Part shown: in pieces, positions 17,644 through 26,813 of the stretch | How the letters are laid out: the number at the start of each line of letters is the position of its first letter | Position numbering within the stretch: the stretch's first letter is position 1 | Assembly (NCBI GenBank): GCA_947646015.1 | Contig: CANSEY010000019.1 | Location: 1-64,000 of the forward strand | Direction of reading: 5' to 3' | DNA: 64,000 bases | Origin: an uncultured Bacteroides sp. | GTDB taxonomy: Bacteria > Bacteroidota > Bacteroidia > Bacteroidales > Bacteroidaceae | The notes under the pieces: model-generated | What the model was told of the DNA's origin: nothing | What the model saw: only the letters and a program-made list of their open reading frames with translations | Database searches by the model: none | Made by a program: the position numbers and the translations under genes

Positions 17644-18660
17644 CTATTTGGCATCAGGCATATATCGTTTCATACCATCCGTATAGTAAGTCTTAAACTC
17701 TCCATTCTCGCCGCTATATATAAAGTAGGCATCGATCATAGGATTTGCTTTACAGAATTTTTCGGCTTCTTCCAGTTCCATTACCATGAAAGAGGTAGCC
17801 AAAGCATCAGCCGTCATACAGTCTTCGGCAATCACAGTAGAAGATAGGATACTGTGCTGTACCGGATAACCTGTTCTGGGGTCGATGGTATGAGCATACT
17901 TTTTGCCATCCTTATAATAATAGTTGCGGTAGTTTCCCGAAGTAGCCATACCTAAATCTGTCAGGTTGAGTACTACTTGTATATCTTGCTTAACAGCTAA
18001 TGAGTCGTCGTACGGCTTGTTTATTCCGATACGCCACAGATCTCCTGTCGCATTTTTACCTTTTACTACTACTTCACCACCTATATCTACCATATAGTTT
18101 TTGATTCCTTTCCGATCGAGTAGACGGGCTATTACATCTACCGAATAGCCTTTTGCAACCGCACTGCAACTTAACATTACACGCGGATCTTGCTTGACTA
18201 CCTTTCCGTTTTCCAGCTTCACTTTTTCGTAACCGGTAATCTGTAGCAGGCTGTCTATCATCAATGAATCAGGGAAGGCGCCTTTCTTAAAGCCAAATCC
18301 CCAGGCATTGGCAAGAGGGGCTATCGTTATGTCAAAAGCTCCTTTTGTTTCACGGGAGATTTCCATAGAACGGTTGAAGCAAGTTTGGAAAAAGCTGTCT
18401 GTCACCAACTCTTCGTTGCGATTGACGCGACTAATGACCGAACTGTCATTGAACGGTGAGAGAGACTGGTCGAAACGTTTTAATTCCGCTTCAATCTCCG
18501 GTTTCAGATCAGCGTCATGTTGATACGCGATCTTGTATACTGTCCCAAACACAAAACCACTGGCGGTATTAAACTCTGCTTTTTGGTTACGTCTGGCTAA
18601 TATCCAGATCGTTGCCAAGATGAGGAAGGCCAGCCAAAGGAAACTCTTTTTTGTTTTCAT
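17644..18660 (-). CDS. apbE: FAD:protein FMN transferase ApbE
   Basis: A 338-residue protein from the ATG at 18660. An N-terminal hydrophobic anchor (about 6-22) leads into the ApbE fold, with SPFNDSSVISRVN, the KGYSVD segment, GGEVVVKG and the HTIDPRTGYPV motif. It attaches FMN to threonine residues of partner proteins such as Na+-pumping NQR and RNF subunits, outside the cytoplasmic membrane. It is the last gene of the operon that starts near 22115. The earlier ATG at 18693 would put charged residues before the anchor and is less likely. Confidence 0.93.
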   Translation of the reverse strand: MKTKKSFLWLAFLILATIWILARRNQKAEFNTASGFVFGTVYKIAYQHDADLKPEIEAELKRFDQSLSPFNDSSVISRVNRNEELVTDSFFQTCFNRSMEISRETKGAFDITIAPLANAWGFGFKKGAFPDSLMIDSLLQITGYEKVKLENGKVVKQDPRVMLSCSAVAKGYSVDVIARLLDRKGIKNYMVDIGGEVVVKGKNATGDLWRIGINKPYDDSLAVKQDIQVVLNLTDLGMATSGNYRNYYYKDGKKYAHTIDPRTGYPVQHSILSSTVIAEDCMTADALATSFMVMELEEAEKFCKANPMIDAYFIYSGENGEFKTYYTDGMKRYMPDAK

Positions 18661-18699
18661 ACGTTTTTCTGTTTTTTTTATTAGAGGAACCAATGCTTA

Positions 18700-19281
18700 T
18701 TATTGTAAGAATAGATGTTCTATCAATATTTTTAATCCGATAGCGACTAGAATGATGCCGCCCCATAATTCCGCCTTTAATTTCCGTGCACATCCACAAC
18801 CACATTTGATACCGAAGTAAAGGCCAATGAGCGACATGACGAATGATACGAATCCGATGATAAGGATAGGAGAGAGGATTTCGGTATAGTTGTTGATTCC
18901 GAGCAGGGCAAAGGAGATGCCTATTGCCAGTGCATCGATACTTGTCGCTATCGCCATTGTGAATACGACTTTCGGACTTGCGGGGTTAAATGTCTGACGG
19001 CAGTCCTCGTCTTTAAAAGATTCAAGAATCATACGTCCGCCCAAGAAGGCAAGGATAGCGAAGGCGATCCAGTGGTCTACACTTTCTATCAGGTGGCTGA
19101 AAGTCTTTGCAAACATCCATCCAATGAATGGCATCAGAGCCTGAAAAAGTCCGAACGCCAAAGCCATGACCAGCATCGGTCTCCATTGAGTACGTTTCAA
19201 AATAATACCGCTTGCAATTGAAACAGCGAAACAATCCATCGCTAAGCCTATTGCAAGCAGCCAAATCTCTAGTCCTGTCAT
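18700..19281 (-). CDS. mntP: Manganese efflux pump MntP
   Basis: A 193-residue protein with six transmembrane segments. It has the family signature aspartates in two symmetric positions (LAIGLAMDCFAVS near residue 16 and ATSIDALAIGIS near 113). MntP exports Mn2+. The gap to the upstream gene is 6 bp, so there is no room for the Mn riboswitch that often precedes mntP. A GCGC Cys pattern near residue 165 is an extra feature. Confidence 0.92.
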   Translation of the reverse strand: MTGLEIWLLAIGLAMDCFAVSIASGIILKRTQWRPMLVMALAFGLFQALMPFIGWMFAKTFSHLIESVDHWIAFAILAFLGGRMILESFKDEDCRQTFNPASPKVVFTMAIATSIDALAIGISFALLGINNYTEILSPILIIGFVSFVMSLIGLYFGIKCGCGCARKLKAELWGGIILVAIGLKILIEHLFLQ

Positions 19282-19287
19282 TATTCT

Positions 19288-20082
19288 TTAAAGAGGTAAT
19301 TTGTAAATGAGGGAATAGGTAATTCCCATGTTATTTGATTTAAATTTTCCGTAGCCGGGCACATACCAAGGGTTGGCGTATTCATTGGTCGAAGCATTTG
19401 TCTTATATTTCATGCGTACAGACCAGCCCATATTGAAATTCTTGTAAATGCGTACTTTGACACCTACCACTAATTCAAACCACTGCATAGACCCTTTCAT
19501 CCCTAAATGACTGAAAGGAACGCTTCCTCCCCAGTAGTCGTCTTCCAGACTCGGATTTCCGATACTTCCTCCCCAAATCGGATCGTCAACCGGCAGGGTC
19601 GATACATCATACTTGAATGAACTGAACGCATAGCGGAGACCTACATATAGATAGCTGTTTTTCTCCTTTTTCTTTGCCATCGTATTATAGTCTACACCAA
19701 TCCGGAAGAATGGGGCGGTCTTACTTTTGTAGTGTATTCCCGTTTCATTCCATGTATCTGTTCCTCCCATACCAAACTCGATGGTCGGGATAAACTTGTT
19801 TTTAAGGTTGACGCCTATGCTGACTTCGGAACTCATGAAGTCGCCACCTAGCATTTTACTTCCGATGCCGTATATGTCCACACCGACATACGTCCCATTA
19901 TAAAACGGGATGGTATCGACTACAGTCTCTTTCTTCTTCTGGTCTCTTTTTTGTACGGGAGTCGGTCGTTGTTGTTGAGCAATTGTCGGGATTCCAATAC
20001 AAAAGAGGAGTAGCACACTACTCAATCGTAGGAGGCGTGCGGTCGCGATATCTATAGAATATTTGTAAATTCTCAATTTCAT
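19288..20082 (-). CDS. DUF6048-type exported beta-barrel protein
   Basis: A 264-residue protein. After about 15 residues a signal peptide follows (LLRLSSVLLLFCIGIPTIAQ); the rest has alternating beta strands rich in Gly, Tyr and aromatic residues and ends in KLPL, typical of small outer-membrane barrels. It resembles the DUF6048 family of Bacteroidetes; that name is from memory. The start overlaps the upstream gene by 65 bp. No other ATG precedes the signal peptide, so the overlap seems real unless a rare start codon is used. Confidence 0.75.
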   Translation of the reverse strand: MKLRIYKYSIDIATARLLRLSSVLLLFCIGIPTIAQQQRPTPVQKRDQKKKETVVDTIPFYNGTYVGVDIYGIGSKMLGGDFMSSEVSIGVNLKNKFIPTIEFGMGGTDTWNETGIHYKSKTAPFFRIGVDYNTMAKKKEKNSYLYVGLRYAFSSFKYDVSTLPVDDPIWGGSIGNPSLEDDYWGGSVPFSHLGMKGSMQWFELVVGVKVRIYKNFNMGWSVRMKYKTNASTNEYANPWYVPGYGKFKSNNMGITYSLIYKLPL

Positions 20083-20569
20083 TTGTATTGGCTTCTTTAT
20101 TTTGTATATGTAGAGAATCTATTCTTTCCGAACTATTTTTGGTATTTCCAAATTTGGTACTGAGAATGTTCTGCTTCATCATATATCCGCATTCCATTGA
20201 TTGAAAATACGGTGTGTTTTTTTGTATAATATATAATGTATCAACATCTTTTTTGTTAGTAGGACTATTCGGATTGTACCAGAGTATAAATACAGTAGTA
20301 TCGCTGGTATAGCGTAACGGTAACATCAGCGTATGTACTTTTTTCTGGTTGTTGAGAATGATTGAGTCTGTTCTCAATGCTGTAATTGTTAATGAGTCCA
20401 GTGTGTCATTTACCCTGAGATCGGTTATCTCGTCAATTGTGTACAATGTGCAGTACATCATGGGGCGTCCCGCCAGCGAGCAATCATTTTCGTCCGAACA
20501 CGAACTGCCGATGCTTATACCTGCACCAACAATTACTACTATTAAAAAGATACGAATTAAATTCTTCAT
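20018..20569 (-). CDS. DUF6452-type lipoprotein
   Basis: A 183-residue protein with an N-terminal hydrophobic segment and Cys at about residue 24 (IGSSCSDEND), a likely lipoprotein processing site. The rest is beta-rich without a known active site. It resembles the DUF6452 family, which as I recall is often paired with the DUF6048 barrel, as here. Its 3' end overlaps the next gene by 65 bp in another frame. The two may form one outer-membrane assembly; that is inferred from pairing only. Confidence 0.75.
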   Translation of the reverse strand: MKNLIRIFLIVVIVGAGISIGSSCSDENDCSLAGRPMMYCTLYTIDEITDLRVNDTLDSLTITALRTDSIILNNQKKVHTLMLPLRYTSDTTVFILWYNPNSPTNKKDVDTLYIIQKNTPYFQSMECGYMMKQNILSTKFGNTKNSSERIDSLHIQNKEANTNEIENLQIFYRYRDRTPPTIE

Positions 20570-20589
20570 AATCGGTTATTGGGCGTGAA

Positions 20590-21540
20590 TTAAATTTTCT
20601 TTTCTATCTGATAATTGTTCCGTTCGGGGGCATTACGTGAGATCAGTTCTCCCAAGAATCCGGCAAGGAATAACTGTGTACCGATAATCATCGCTGTGAG
20701 CGATAGATAGAAATAAGGAGAATCGGTTACAAGCCGGTAGGGGAGACCGTTGTACATTGCGTGCAGTTTGCTGACACCTACCATGATAACGGAGATCATT
20801 CCGATAAAGAACATAAGCGATCCTAATAATCCGAAGAAATGCATCGGCTTCACTCCGAATTTAGACAGGAACCAAAGAGAAATCAAATCCAGATATCCGT
20901 TGAAGAAACGGTTGAATCCGAATTTGGTAGAGCCATATTTACGTGCCTGGTGGTGTACTACCTTTTCACCTATCTTCTGGAATCCGGCATTCTTTGCAAG
21001 GTAGGGGATATAGCGGTGCATTTCGCCATATACTTCGATGTTTTTCACGACATCTTTGCGATAGGCTTTCAGACCGCAGTTGAAGTCGTGCAGGTTTGGA
21101 ATACCTGATACTTTACGTGCGGTAGCATTGAATAACTTTGTCGGCAGTGTCTTTGATAGCGGATCATATCTTTTTTGCTTCCATCCGGACACCAGATCGT
21201 ATCCGTCTTCCGTAATCATCCGGTATAACTCCGGTATTTCGTCCGGGCTGTCCTGTAAGTCGGCATCCATTGTGATCACCACATCTCCTTGTGCTTCTGC
21301 AAATCCGCAGTAGAGTGCGGGTGATTTACCGTAATTGCGGCGGAACTTGATGCCTTTTACGCAGTCCGATTGGGCCTTGAGTTTTTCTATTACCTCCCAT
21401 GAACGGTCTGTACTTCCGTCGTTAACGAAAATCACTTCGAATGAGAATCCGTTGGCTTTCATTACCCGTTCTATCCAAGCGTAGAGTTCGGGCAGTGACT
21501 CTTCTTCATTGAATAATGGGACTACAACTGATATATTCAT
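20590..21540 (-). CDS. Polyprenyl-phosphate glycosyltransferase (GT2, DPM1/GtrB-like)
   Basis: A 316-residue protein. The N-terminal GT-A domain has VVPLFNEEESLPEL, the metal-binding DADLQDSPDE near residue 93, and GSTKF after the acceptor loop. Two C-terminal transmembrane segments follow (about 235-260 and 270-295). The family moves a sugar from a nucleotide donor to undecaprenyl phosphate on the inner face of the membrane. The sugar is unknown. It lies inside the six-gene minus-strand operon, between DUF4199 and DUF6452. Confidence 0.92.
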   Translation of the reverse strand: MNISVVVPLFNEEESLPELYAWIERVMKANGFSFEVIFVNDGSTDRSWEVIEKLKAQSDCVKGIKFRRNYGKSPALYCGFAEAQGDVVITMDADLQDSPDEIPELYRMITEDGYDLVSGWKQKRYDPLSKTLPTKLFNATARKVSGIPNLHDFNCGLKAYRKDVVKNIEVYGEMHRYIPYLAKNAGFQKIGEKVVHHQARKYGSTKFGFNRFFNGYLDLISLWFLSKFGVKPMHFFGLLGSLMFFIGMISVIMVGVSKLHAMYNGLPYRLVTDSPYFYLSLTAMIIGTQLFLAGFLGELISRNAPERNNYQIEKKI

Positions 21541-21563
21541 TTTTAATAATTATGAATTACGAA

Positions 21564-22115
21564 TTATGATTGGGCCGGGGTATTGTTTTCCGGTCGTGCT
21601 TTCTTCATTACCATCAATCCGGTAGGAATGGCCAGTAAACTTCCCCAGAATACATCCCATGACAGGAGTTGCATGGTAATATTGATGGAAGTAAGTGAAC
21701 GGGCAGTATCTATCGTTTCTTTTATTATCTCTTGATTTTCCATCAAAGCGGGTGTTTTAGTCATCAGTTCGTCCCATAACTGGATATAGGAGTTGATGAT
21801 AAAGCCGTGGTCAATGAACTGGAAATAGGCGTAGTGTGCAACGGCTACCAGCAGGGAAGCAAACATATACATGAATATGGTAAAGAGAACCGCATGAGAG
21901 AATTGGATACTTCCTCCACATATTTTGTCACGATACATCTTCACGTAGTGATAACCAATGAACGGCACTGCCAACGTCAGGATTACAAATAATAGTGAAA
22001 GGAAAGGGATGTGAAATCCCAACGGAAATAAAATGAACTTCAATATCCAATAGATTCCCATATACGTGCCAAAGTGCATGGCATATTTCTGTAAATAGCT
22101 TCTGTTCTCTGTCAT
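21564..22115 (-). CDS. DUF4199 membrane protein
   Basis: A 183-residue protein from the ATG at 22115 (MTENRSYLQK) with four transmembrane segments, a typical DUF4199 length and pattern. Upstream in-frame ATGs, up to 22208, are before the promoter box at 22136-22143 and are not used. It is the first gene of the operon running to apbE. Function unknown; it is often next to a GT2 gene in Bacteroidetes, as here. Confidence 0.85.
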   Translation of the reverse strand: MTENRSYLQKYAMHFGTYMGIYWILKFILFPLGFHIPFLSLLFVILTLAVPFIGYHYVKMYRDKICGGSIQFSHAVLFTIFMYMFASLLVAVAHYAYFQFIDHGFIINSYIQLWDELMTKTPALMENQEIIKETIDTARSLTSINITMQLLSWDVFWGSLLAIPTGLMVMKKARPENNTPAQS

Positions 22116-22135
22116 CTTCGTTAATAAATTGCGCA

Positions 22136-22143
22136 CAAAGGTA
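22136..22143 (-). promoter_or_regulatory. Bacteroides -7 box for the DUF4199-apbE operon
   Basis: TACCTTTG on the minus strand fits TAnnTTTG, 21 bp before the DUF4199 ATG. Confidence 0.6.
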
Positions 22144-22309
22144 CAAATAATATCGGTTGGTAAAGGGAATATGGTTGTTAAAGTTAATAAAGCAGTAAAA
22201 GTTGGCACTCGAATATTTTTTTTGATTTTTAATTGCTTGAAACGTAGAGTATTACTTCCTTTTATGCAAAAAAGTTACCTACAGCTATTGCAGAATCCAT
22301 AAAAATGCC

Positions 22310-22317
22310 TACCTTTG
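22310..22317 (+). promoter_or_regulatory. Bacteroides -7 box for the SRP RNA and tRNA
   Basis: TACCTTTG fits TAnnTTTG, 12 bp before the start of the SRP RNA, a good distance for transcript start just before its first stem. Confidence 0.6.
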
Positions 22318-22329
22318 CAACCGCAAAAC

Positions 22330-22425
22330 GGGTAAGTCCTATACGGCCAGCTCCCTTCGAATCCTCCAGGGCTTGATCGCAGCAAAGGTAGTTGGTTGTA
22401 GCGGCGCGATATAGTAAGCTTACCC
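22330..22425 (+). ncRNA. ffs: Signal recognition particle RNA (small bacterial type)
   Basis: A 96-nt RNA whose ends pair (GGGTAAG at 22330-22336 with CTTACCC at 22419-22425). The centre carries the SRP helix-8 signature: CAGG on the 5' side, a short stem with an apical loop (TTGA), then AGCA plus AAGGTAG on the 3' side. This is the Ffh-binding domain. The RNA works with Ffh in targeting nascent membrane proteins. A promoter lies just upstream and a tRNA starts 4 bp downstream, so both may come from one transcript. Confidence 0.75.
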
Positions 22426-22429
22426 ACCC

Positions 22430-22503
22430 GCCTCTTTAGCTCAGTTGGCCAGAGCACGTGATTTGTAATCTCGGGGTCGTTGGTTCGAATCCGACAAGAG
22501 GCT
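22430..22503 (+). tRNA. tRNA-Thr (anticodon TGT)
   Basis: The 74-nt gene folds as a cloverleaf. The acceptor arms are GCCTCTT and AAGAGGC, the D stem is GCTC/GAGC, the loop TTTGTAA holds anticodon TGT, and the T arm is GTTGG TTCGAAT CCGAC, with discriminator T. CCA is not encoded. The anticodon stem CGTGA/TCTCG has one T-T mismatch in the middle pair, which is tolerated in some tRNAs. A terminator follows directly. Confidence 0.92.
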
Positions 22504-22506
22504 CAG

Positions 22507-22552
22507 AAAGAAAAAAGCATTCAGGTATTTTACTTGGATGCTTTTTCTTTTA
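22507..22552 (+). terminator. Terminator after tRNA-Thr
   Basis: AAAAAGCAT and ATGCTTTTT form a stem with a loop of about 16 nt, followed by CTTTT. It lies a few bases after the tRNA. Confidence 0.7.
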
Positions 22553-22571
22553 TATCCTGTGTCGCTCCGGT

Positions 22572-23276
22572 TTAGCTTTTGATTATTAGCCGGTTATTCA
22601 GTATCAGGTTGAAGATACTGTCTCTGAAGGTCCGGGCTACTGGTATTTTGTAAGAGGAGAGGGTCAGCTGATTGCCGTCAATAGCAGTAACCTTTTCAAG
22701 ATTCACAATATATGAGCGGTGAGTCTGTTGAAAAACATCCTTCGGCAATGAATCATTGAGTTGTTTCAGAGTAGTATACACTACTTCCTTGCATGAGACT
22801 GTCTGAATGACAACATAGTTTTCCATGCTTTCAATGTAGAGAATATCCTTGAACAGAATCTTTTTTAATAGTTTGTTGCTCTTCACAAATATATAATCAT
22901 TCTTTTCTTTTTGCTCCGTTTGTAACAAATCGTAGATTTTGTTGACAGATTTGATAAAACGATCGAAAGATACAGGTTTTAAAAGATAATCCACTACATT
23001 AAACTCATATCCTTTTAGGGCGTATTGTTCATAAGCTGATACAATAATAACTTTGGGCGGATTTGTTAGATTAGACAACAGTTCTATACCTGTCATTTCG
23101 GGCATTTCGATATCAAGAAACAGAAGGTCTATTTCTTGGGTCTTCAGTATTGTATTTAGTTGGACGGCATCTTCACACTCTCCGGTCAAGGTGAGGAAAT
23201 CTACTTTTTCGATATACCCTCGCAAGCCTTTTCTTGCTATAGGTTCATCATCTGTAATGATACATTTTATTTTCAT
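22572..23276 (-). CDS. LytTR-family response regulator
   Basis: A 234-residue protein with a receiver domain (residues 1-120; acidic pair Asp9/Asp10, phosphoacceptor Asp55 in LFLDIEMPEMTG, Lys in LLKPVSF) and a LytTR DNA-binding domain (about 135-232; FVKSNKLLKKILFKDILYIE, THRSYIVNL). It starts 1 bp after the stop of the sensor kinase and is clearly its partner. Such pairs often control nearby genes; here the barrel gene upstream is a candidate. Confidence 0.93.
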   Translation of the reverse strand: MKIKCIITDDEPIARKGLRGYIEKVDFLTLTGECEDAVQLNTILKTQEIDLLFLDIEMPEMTGIELLSNLTNPPKVIIVSAYEQYALKGYEFNVVDYLLKPVSFDRFIKSVNKIYDLLQTEQKEKNDYIFVKSNKLLKKILFKDILYIESMENYVVIQTVSCKEVVYTTLKQLNDSLPKDVFQQTHRSYIVNLEKVTAIDGNQLTLSSYKIPVARTFRDSIFNLILNNRLIIKS

Positions 23277-23277
23277 A

Positions 23278-24318
23278 TCAATCAGTGTTTATGGTTAATT
23301 TAGCGATAAACATATGGTCTGTTTGTTTGAAGTCTAAGCTGTATTTTTCAGGATACAGAAGGTCAAGCCGGCGTTTTAAATTCTCAATGCCTATCCCTTT
23401 CTCTTTTTTGTTGGCAGTAGATGGGGAGGAGGATATTGAATTTTTTATCTCAGACTGAATCTGGTTTCCGTCAACTTTGATTTCCAGTTTTATTTTGTAA
23501 TCTCCTCTTACGTATTTGAAAGCATTCTCGATCAGTGGCTGAAGTAATAAAGGATGTATTTTTTGCTCTTTTAGTTGCGGGTCGAAATATAAATCCAACA
23601 TAAGCCTTTCGCTCATCCGCAATTGCTGAAAGGCAATATATGATCTCAGGTAATTTATTTCCTGTTCCATCGTCACTTCCTTTTCTATATCATAAAGCTG
23701 ATATCGCAACAGGTCGGAGAGCTGCTCGATACTTTGTTTGGCTACTTTGTTATTCTCATCCACTTGAAAATAGATGGTATTTAAAGCATTGAACAGGAAA
23801 TGCGGATGATATTGGGATTTCAGAAATTTAAGTTCGGTCTCCAGTTGGTCGACTTTTACTTTTTCTAATTGAAGGCTTTGCTCGATAAGACTCTTGAATA
23901 AAATTCTATTGCGTATCATTATATAATATAGAAACGCCAGGAGAGCTCCTGTCACATTGATCAATGCCGATTCGCCCCATTTGAAAGTCCCGGCCATCGT
24001 TATGCAAAACATAATGAATGTATGCATGATATTTAGGAAGACGAAGTTTATCAGAAACACCCATACGTATTCTTTCCAGTTTGCTTTCTTCTCATCTTTG
24101 CTTTTGTCGATAAAGAAGCGGGCTACCCGCTTAAAAATATAGTTTAAAAGATAGAAGTAAGCAACAGTGATGCCCAATGCCTGTAAACGTGCTTTTACGG
24201 CAAAAGTATCCAGTTCCCATATTCGCTCATTATAAGCGATATCTACAATAATAAATACGCACAAGGAAAGTGGCAGTATTATAAATAGGGTGTTAATCCA
24301 TTCGTACTTTAAGTTCAT
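23278..24318 (-). CDS. LytS/YehU-type sensor histidine kinase
   Basis: A 346-residue membrane protein with four predicted transmembrane segments in the first 140 residues, a short coiled coil, then the His-kinase domain. The phosphorylated His lies in QYHPHFLFNALNTIYF (about residue 170), and a degenerate HATPase region ends in KGIGIENLKRRLDLLYP. No separate extracellular sensor domain is visible. It is 24 bp after the barrel gene and 1 bp before its response regulator. Confidence 0.92.
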   Translation of the reverse strand: MNLKYEWINTLFIILPLSLCVFIIVDIAYNERIWELDTFAVKARLQALGITVAYFYLLNYIFKRVARFFIDKSKDEKKANWKEYVWVFLINFVFLNIMHTFIMFCITMAGTFKWGESALINVTGALLAFLYYIMIRNRILFKSLIEQSLQLEKVKVDQLETELKFLKSQYHPHFLFNALNTIYFQVDENNKVAKQSIEQLSDLLRYQLYDIEKEVTMEQEINYLRSYIAFQQLRMSERLMLDLYFDPQLKEQKIHPLLLQPLIENAFKYVRGDYKIKLEIKVDGNQIQSEIKNSISSSPSTANKKEKGIGIENLKRRLDLLYPEKYSLDFKQTDHMFIAKLTINTD

Positions 24319-24342
24319 TAGTTGCTATTTTAATCTTTGATA

Positions 24343-26778
24343 CTACAAACCTATCCGTTTACTTTCTTCTATTCTGTTTTCATTCTGAGATTTCTTAATC
24401 TCTTTGCCTCGATTGAAACGATAACTGAGCGATATGCCTATCATTCTGCTGTCGTTTTTTTCCTGAGACGCGTAATACAGATAGTTAGTCTCCATACTTA
24501 CATGGGGGCGGTTCGAATGAAATATATCATGTGCGTAAATATACAAACTAAATTTGTTATTGCACAGGTTTTTGCGGACTCCGAGAGATATTGTCCATAA
24601 AGGTTTCACTCTGGTCTGTCCTTCAATCATTTCTCCACTATAAAATCCGAGGGCTTCCGCATCCCAGCCGTATGGTAATGTAAATTGATTGCTGATATGT
24701 AGCATGGGTGTTGTCACTTCATTTTTTAGTGTTTTCCCAAGTGTTGCCCAACTGAATTTCTTATAAGTTAAAGATCCGTTTATATGGGATGTCCACCATT
24801 GGAATGGTTTTAGGTTATTCAAGCCGGCTCTTACTCCGAATGAGTTATTGCCTGATAAATTTTGCGGCATTAGTAAGACACGGTTATTATCTTCGACTAA
24901 AAAACTTAACGAGATAGGATCACTCCTGTGAGAGTAGAATACATTGAATGAATATCGTTTTTTGAGTAGCCATGAGATTTCTATATTATCTATTAGTTCT
25001 GGTCTTAATTCGGTATTTCCTTGTTCATATAAAAACTGGTCTCTGACCTCAACGAAAGGATTCATATTTCTGTAATTGGGGCGGACGATGCGACGGCTGT
25101 ATGCCATAGACAAATTATGATTTTCGGAAAGCTGATATTGAACCATCAAAGTAGGGAAGAGGTGTACATAGCTTTGGTTGAATACCGAGTCCTGAACGGC
25201 TGAATTATAATTGCTTTTTGTATATGTACTTTCTAATCGTAAGCCTATTTCTGTTGAAAATCTGGCAGACCATTTAGCGTTTAGCTGAAGATACCCTGCG
25301 TAGATATTCTCATGATAAGCAAAACTACTGCTGAGATCACTGTCTTCTCTCCAATCACCGGCAATCAGGTTTTTGTATAAGGCATCACTGCTTATATGTA
25401 CGAAAACCGATTTGAGCCCGGTGGTTATTCCGAACTTGTCAGAGATATCATAGCTCAAATTAGTTTGTCCGCTGTATATTTTAATGTCCCCATTGGTTAT
25501 ACCGGACAATGTGTCTCCTTTTACCGGATGAATACCTGTCTGAAAAAAGGATTTCAGCAGATGGTTATCCTCTTGATTAAAAAGCTGATAATCAAAAGAA
25601 GCATCCCATTTTCCTGTTTTCGCAAATTTGTATATCATGTTCGCTCCCCCTATGATATTGGTGTAGCTATAGTCCGGTGTGCTTAACGCTGTTAAGGTTG
25701 AGTCGCTTTGAGTCTTGTCGTTATTAAAAAAGTCAGATACAGTCACTTCTTGTTTGTTCCTATTGAGCCAGCTTGATGAGAAGTATGTTCCGATGGCTAT
25801 CTTCTCCGACAAGTCATAATCGACCCCTGTTTTGATATAATGCCCTTTGTATTGCCGGTTTATATCACTATCAAAATCTTTTCTCAGTTCAAGAGGTTTT
25901 AAAGTCATCGGATCCAGGTAATGACCGGAAACCGATAGTTCTATAAAATCTTTTCCCCAATAATAAGAATAGTCGGCATACATATTCAATTTATTGTGGT
26001 GAAAGTTCAGAGTCAGGTTTTCATTCCCTTTAGTATGTTTTCCTTGTTCCAGACCGGAGGAAGCTGTAAGGCTTATACCTTGTTCTTTGATTTTCTTTTT
26101 TTGAATGTTAATGATGCCCGAACTGCCTGAAGCATCGTGTTTTGATGATGGCTGGGATATCAGTTCTATATTTTCAATAGAACTGGCAGGGATGGAGCGC
26201 AGGTAATTGATGAGGTTCTCTCCCGATAAATAGGTCACTTTATCATCCATTAAAACATTCGCCCCTGATTTGCCATTAAGAATAATTGTTCCGTCATTCT
26301 GAACGATTACTCCCGGTAGTTTTCTCAGTGCATCCAGTATATTACCGTCCGTACTCAATAGGGCAGATGATAAGTTGACTGTCATCTTTCCCGGTTCGGC
26401 CTTGATTGGAGGGCGCTTGCCGATTATATTTACAGTAGACAATATATAAGAATCTTCTTCCAGTGTAATGTCACCCAATTCCAGATTCATGCTTTCCTTG
26501 ATCTGCAGGGGGATATTTGCTTTCTTATATCCGATCATTGACAAGGAAAGAAAGTAATTGCCCGATTTGACATTTATCATTTTAAATCGTCCGTCCAAGT
26601 CGGAGGTCGTCCCTGTTATATAGGTAGAGTCCATACCGTTTGATAACAATATTGTCGCGCCGACTATGGGTGAACTGTCGTTATTGGTTATTTTACCCGA
26701 TATGACTGACTGTGCGGATATGCTGATTGTCTGAATCAGCAGCATAAGCAGGAAATAGATTTTAAGAGTCTTCATCAT
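24343..26778 (-). CDS. TonB-receptor-like outer-membrane barrel protein
   Basis: An 811-residue exported protein. After the signal peptide come a carboxypeptidase-like regulatory domain (about 24-110), a plug domain (about 130-230; LRKLPGVIVQNDGTIILNGK) and a long barrel of the OMP_b-brl_3 kind. No TonB box can be named with certainty. It lies directly upstream of the LytS/LytTR pair in the same orientation, which suggests either co-regulation or that it supplies the signal. No SusD partner is adjacent, so it is probably not a polysaccharide-utilization SusC. The substrate is unknown. Confidence 0.88.
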   Translation of the reverse strand: MMKTLKIYFLLMLLIQTISISAQSVISGKITNNDSSPIVGATILLSNGMDSTYITGTTSDLDGRFKMINVKSGNYFLSLSMIGYKKANIPLQIKESMNLELGDITLEEDSYILSTVNIIGKRPPIKAEPGKMTVNLSSALLSTDGNILDALRKLPGVIVQNDGTIILNGKSGANVLMDDKVTYLSGENLINYLRSIPASSIENIELISQPSSKHDASGSSGIINIQKKKIKEQGISLTASSGLEQGKHTKGNENLTLNFHHNKLNMYADYSYYWGKDFIELSVSGHYLDPMTLKPLELRKDFDSDINRQYKGHYIKTGVDYDLSEKIAIGTYFSSSWLNRNKQEVTVSDFFNNDKTQSDSTLTALSTPDYSYTNIIGGANMIYKFAKTGKWDASFDYQLFNQEDNHLLKSFFQTGIHPVKGDTLSGITNGDIKIYSGQTNLSYDISDKFGITTGLKSVFVHISSDALYKNLIAGDWREDSDLSSSFAYHENIYAGYLQLNAKWSARFSTEIGLRLESTYTKSNYNSAVQDSVFNQSYVHLFPTLMVQYQLSENHNLSMAYSRRIVRPNYRNMNPFVEVRDQFLYEQGNTELRPELIDNIEISWLLKKRYSFNVFYSHRSDPISLSFLVEDNNRVLLMPQNLSGNNSFGVRAGLNNLKPFQWWTSHINGSLTYKKFSWATLGKTLKNEVTTPMLHISNQFTLPYGWDAEALGFYSGEMIEGQTRVKPLWTISLGVRKNLCNNKFSLYIYAHDIFHSNRPHVSMETNYLYYASQEKNDSRMIGISLSYRFNRGKEIKKSQNENRIEESKRIGL

Positions 26779-26805
26779 TTAAATAGTTTAATTGATTTCT
26801 GACCT

Positions 26806-26813
26806 CAAAATTA
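26806..26813 (-). promoter_or_regulatory. Bacteroides -7 box for the barrel gene
   Basis: TAATTTTG on the minus strand fits TAnnTTTG, 27 bp before the start. A TTTG about 21 bp further upstream could be the -33 element. Confidence 0.5.

Noticed and set aside
19282-19287. Manganese riboswitch before mntP
   Set aside because: The gap is 6 bp and mntP is inside an operon.
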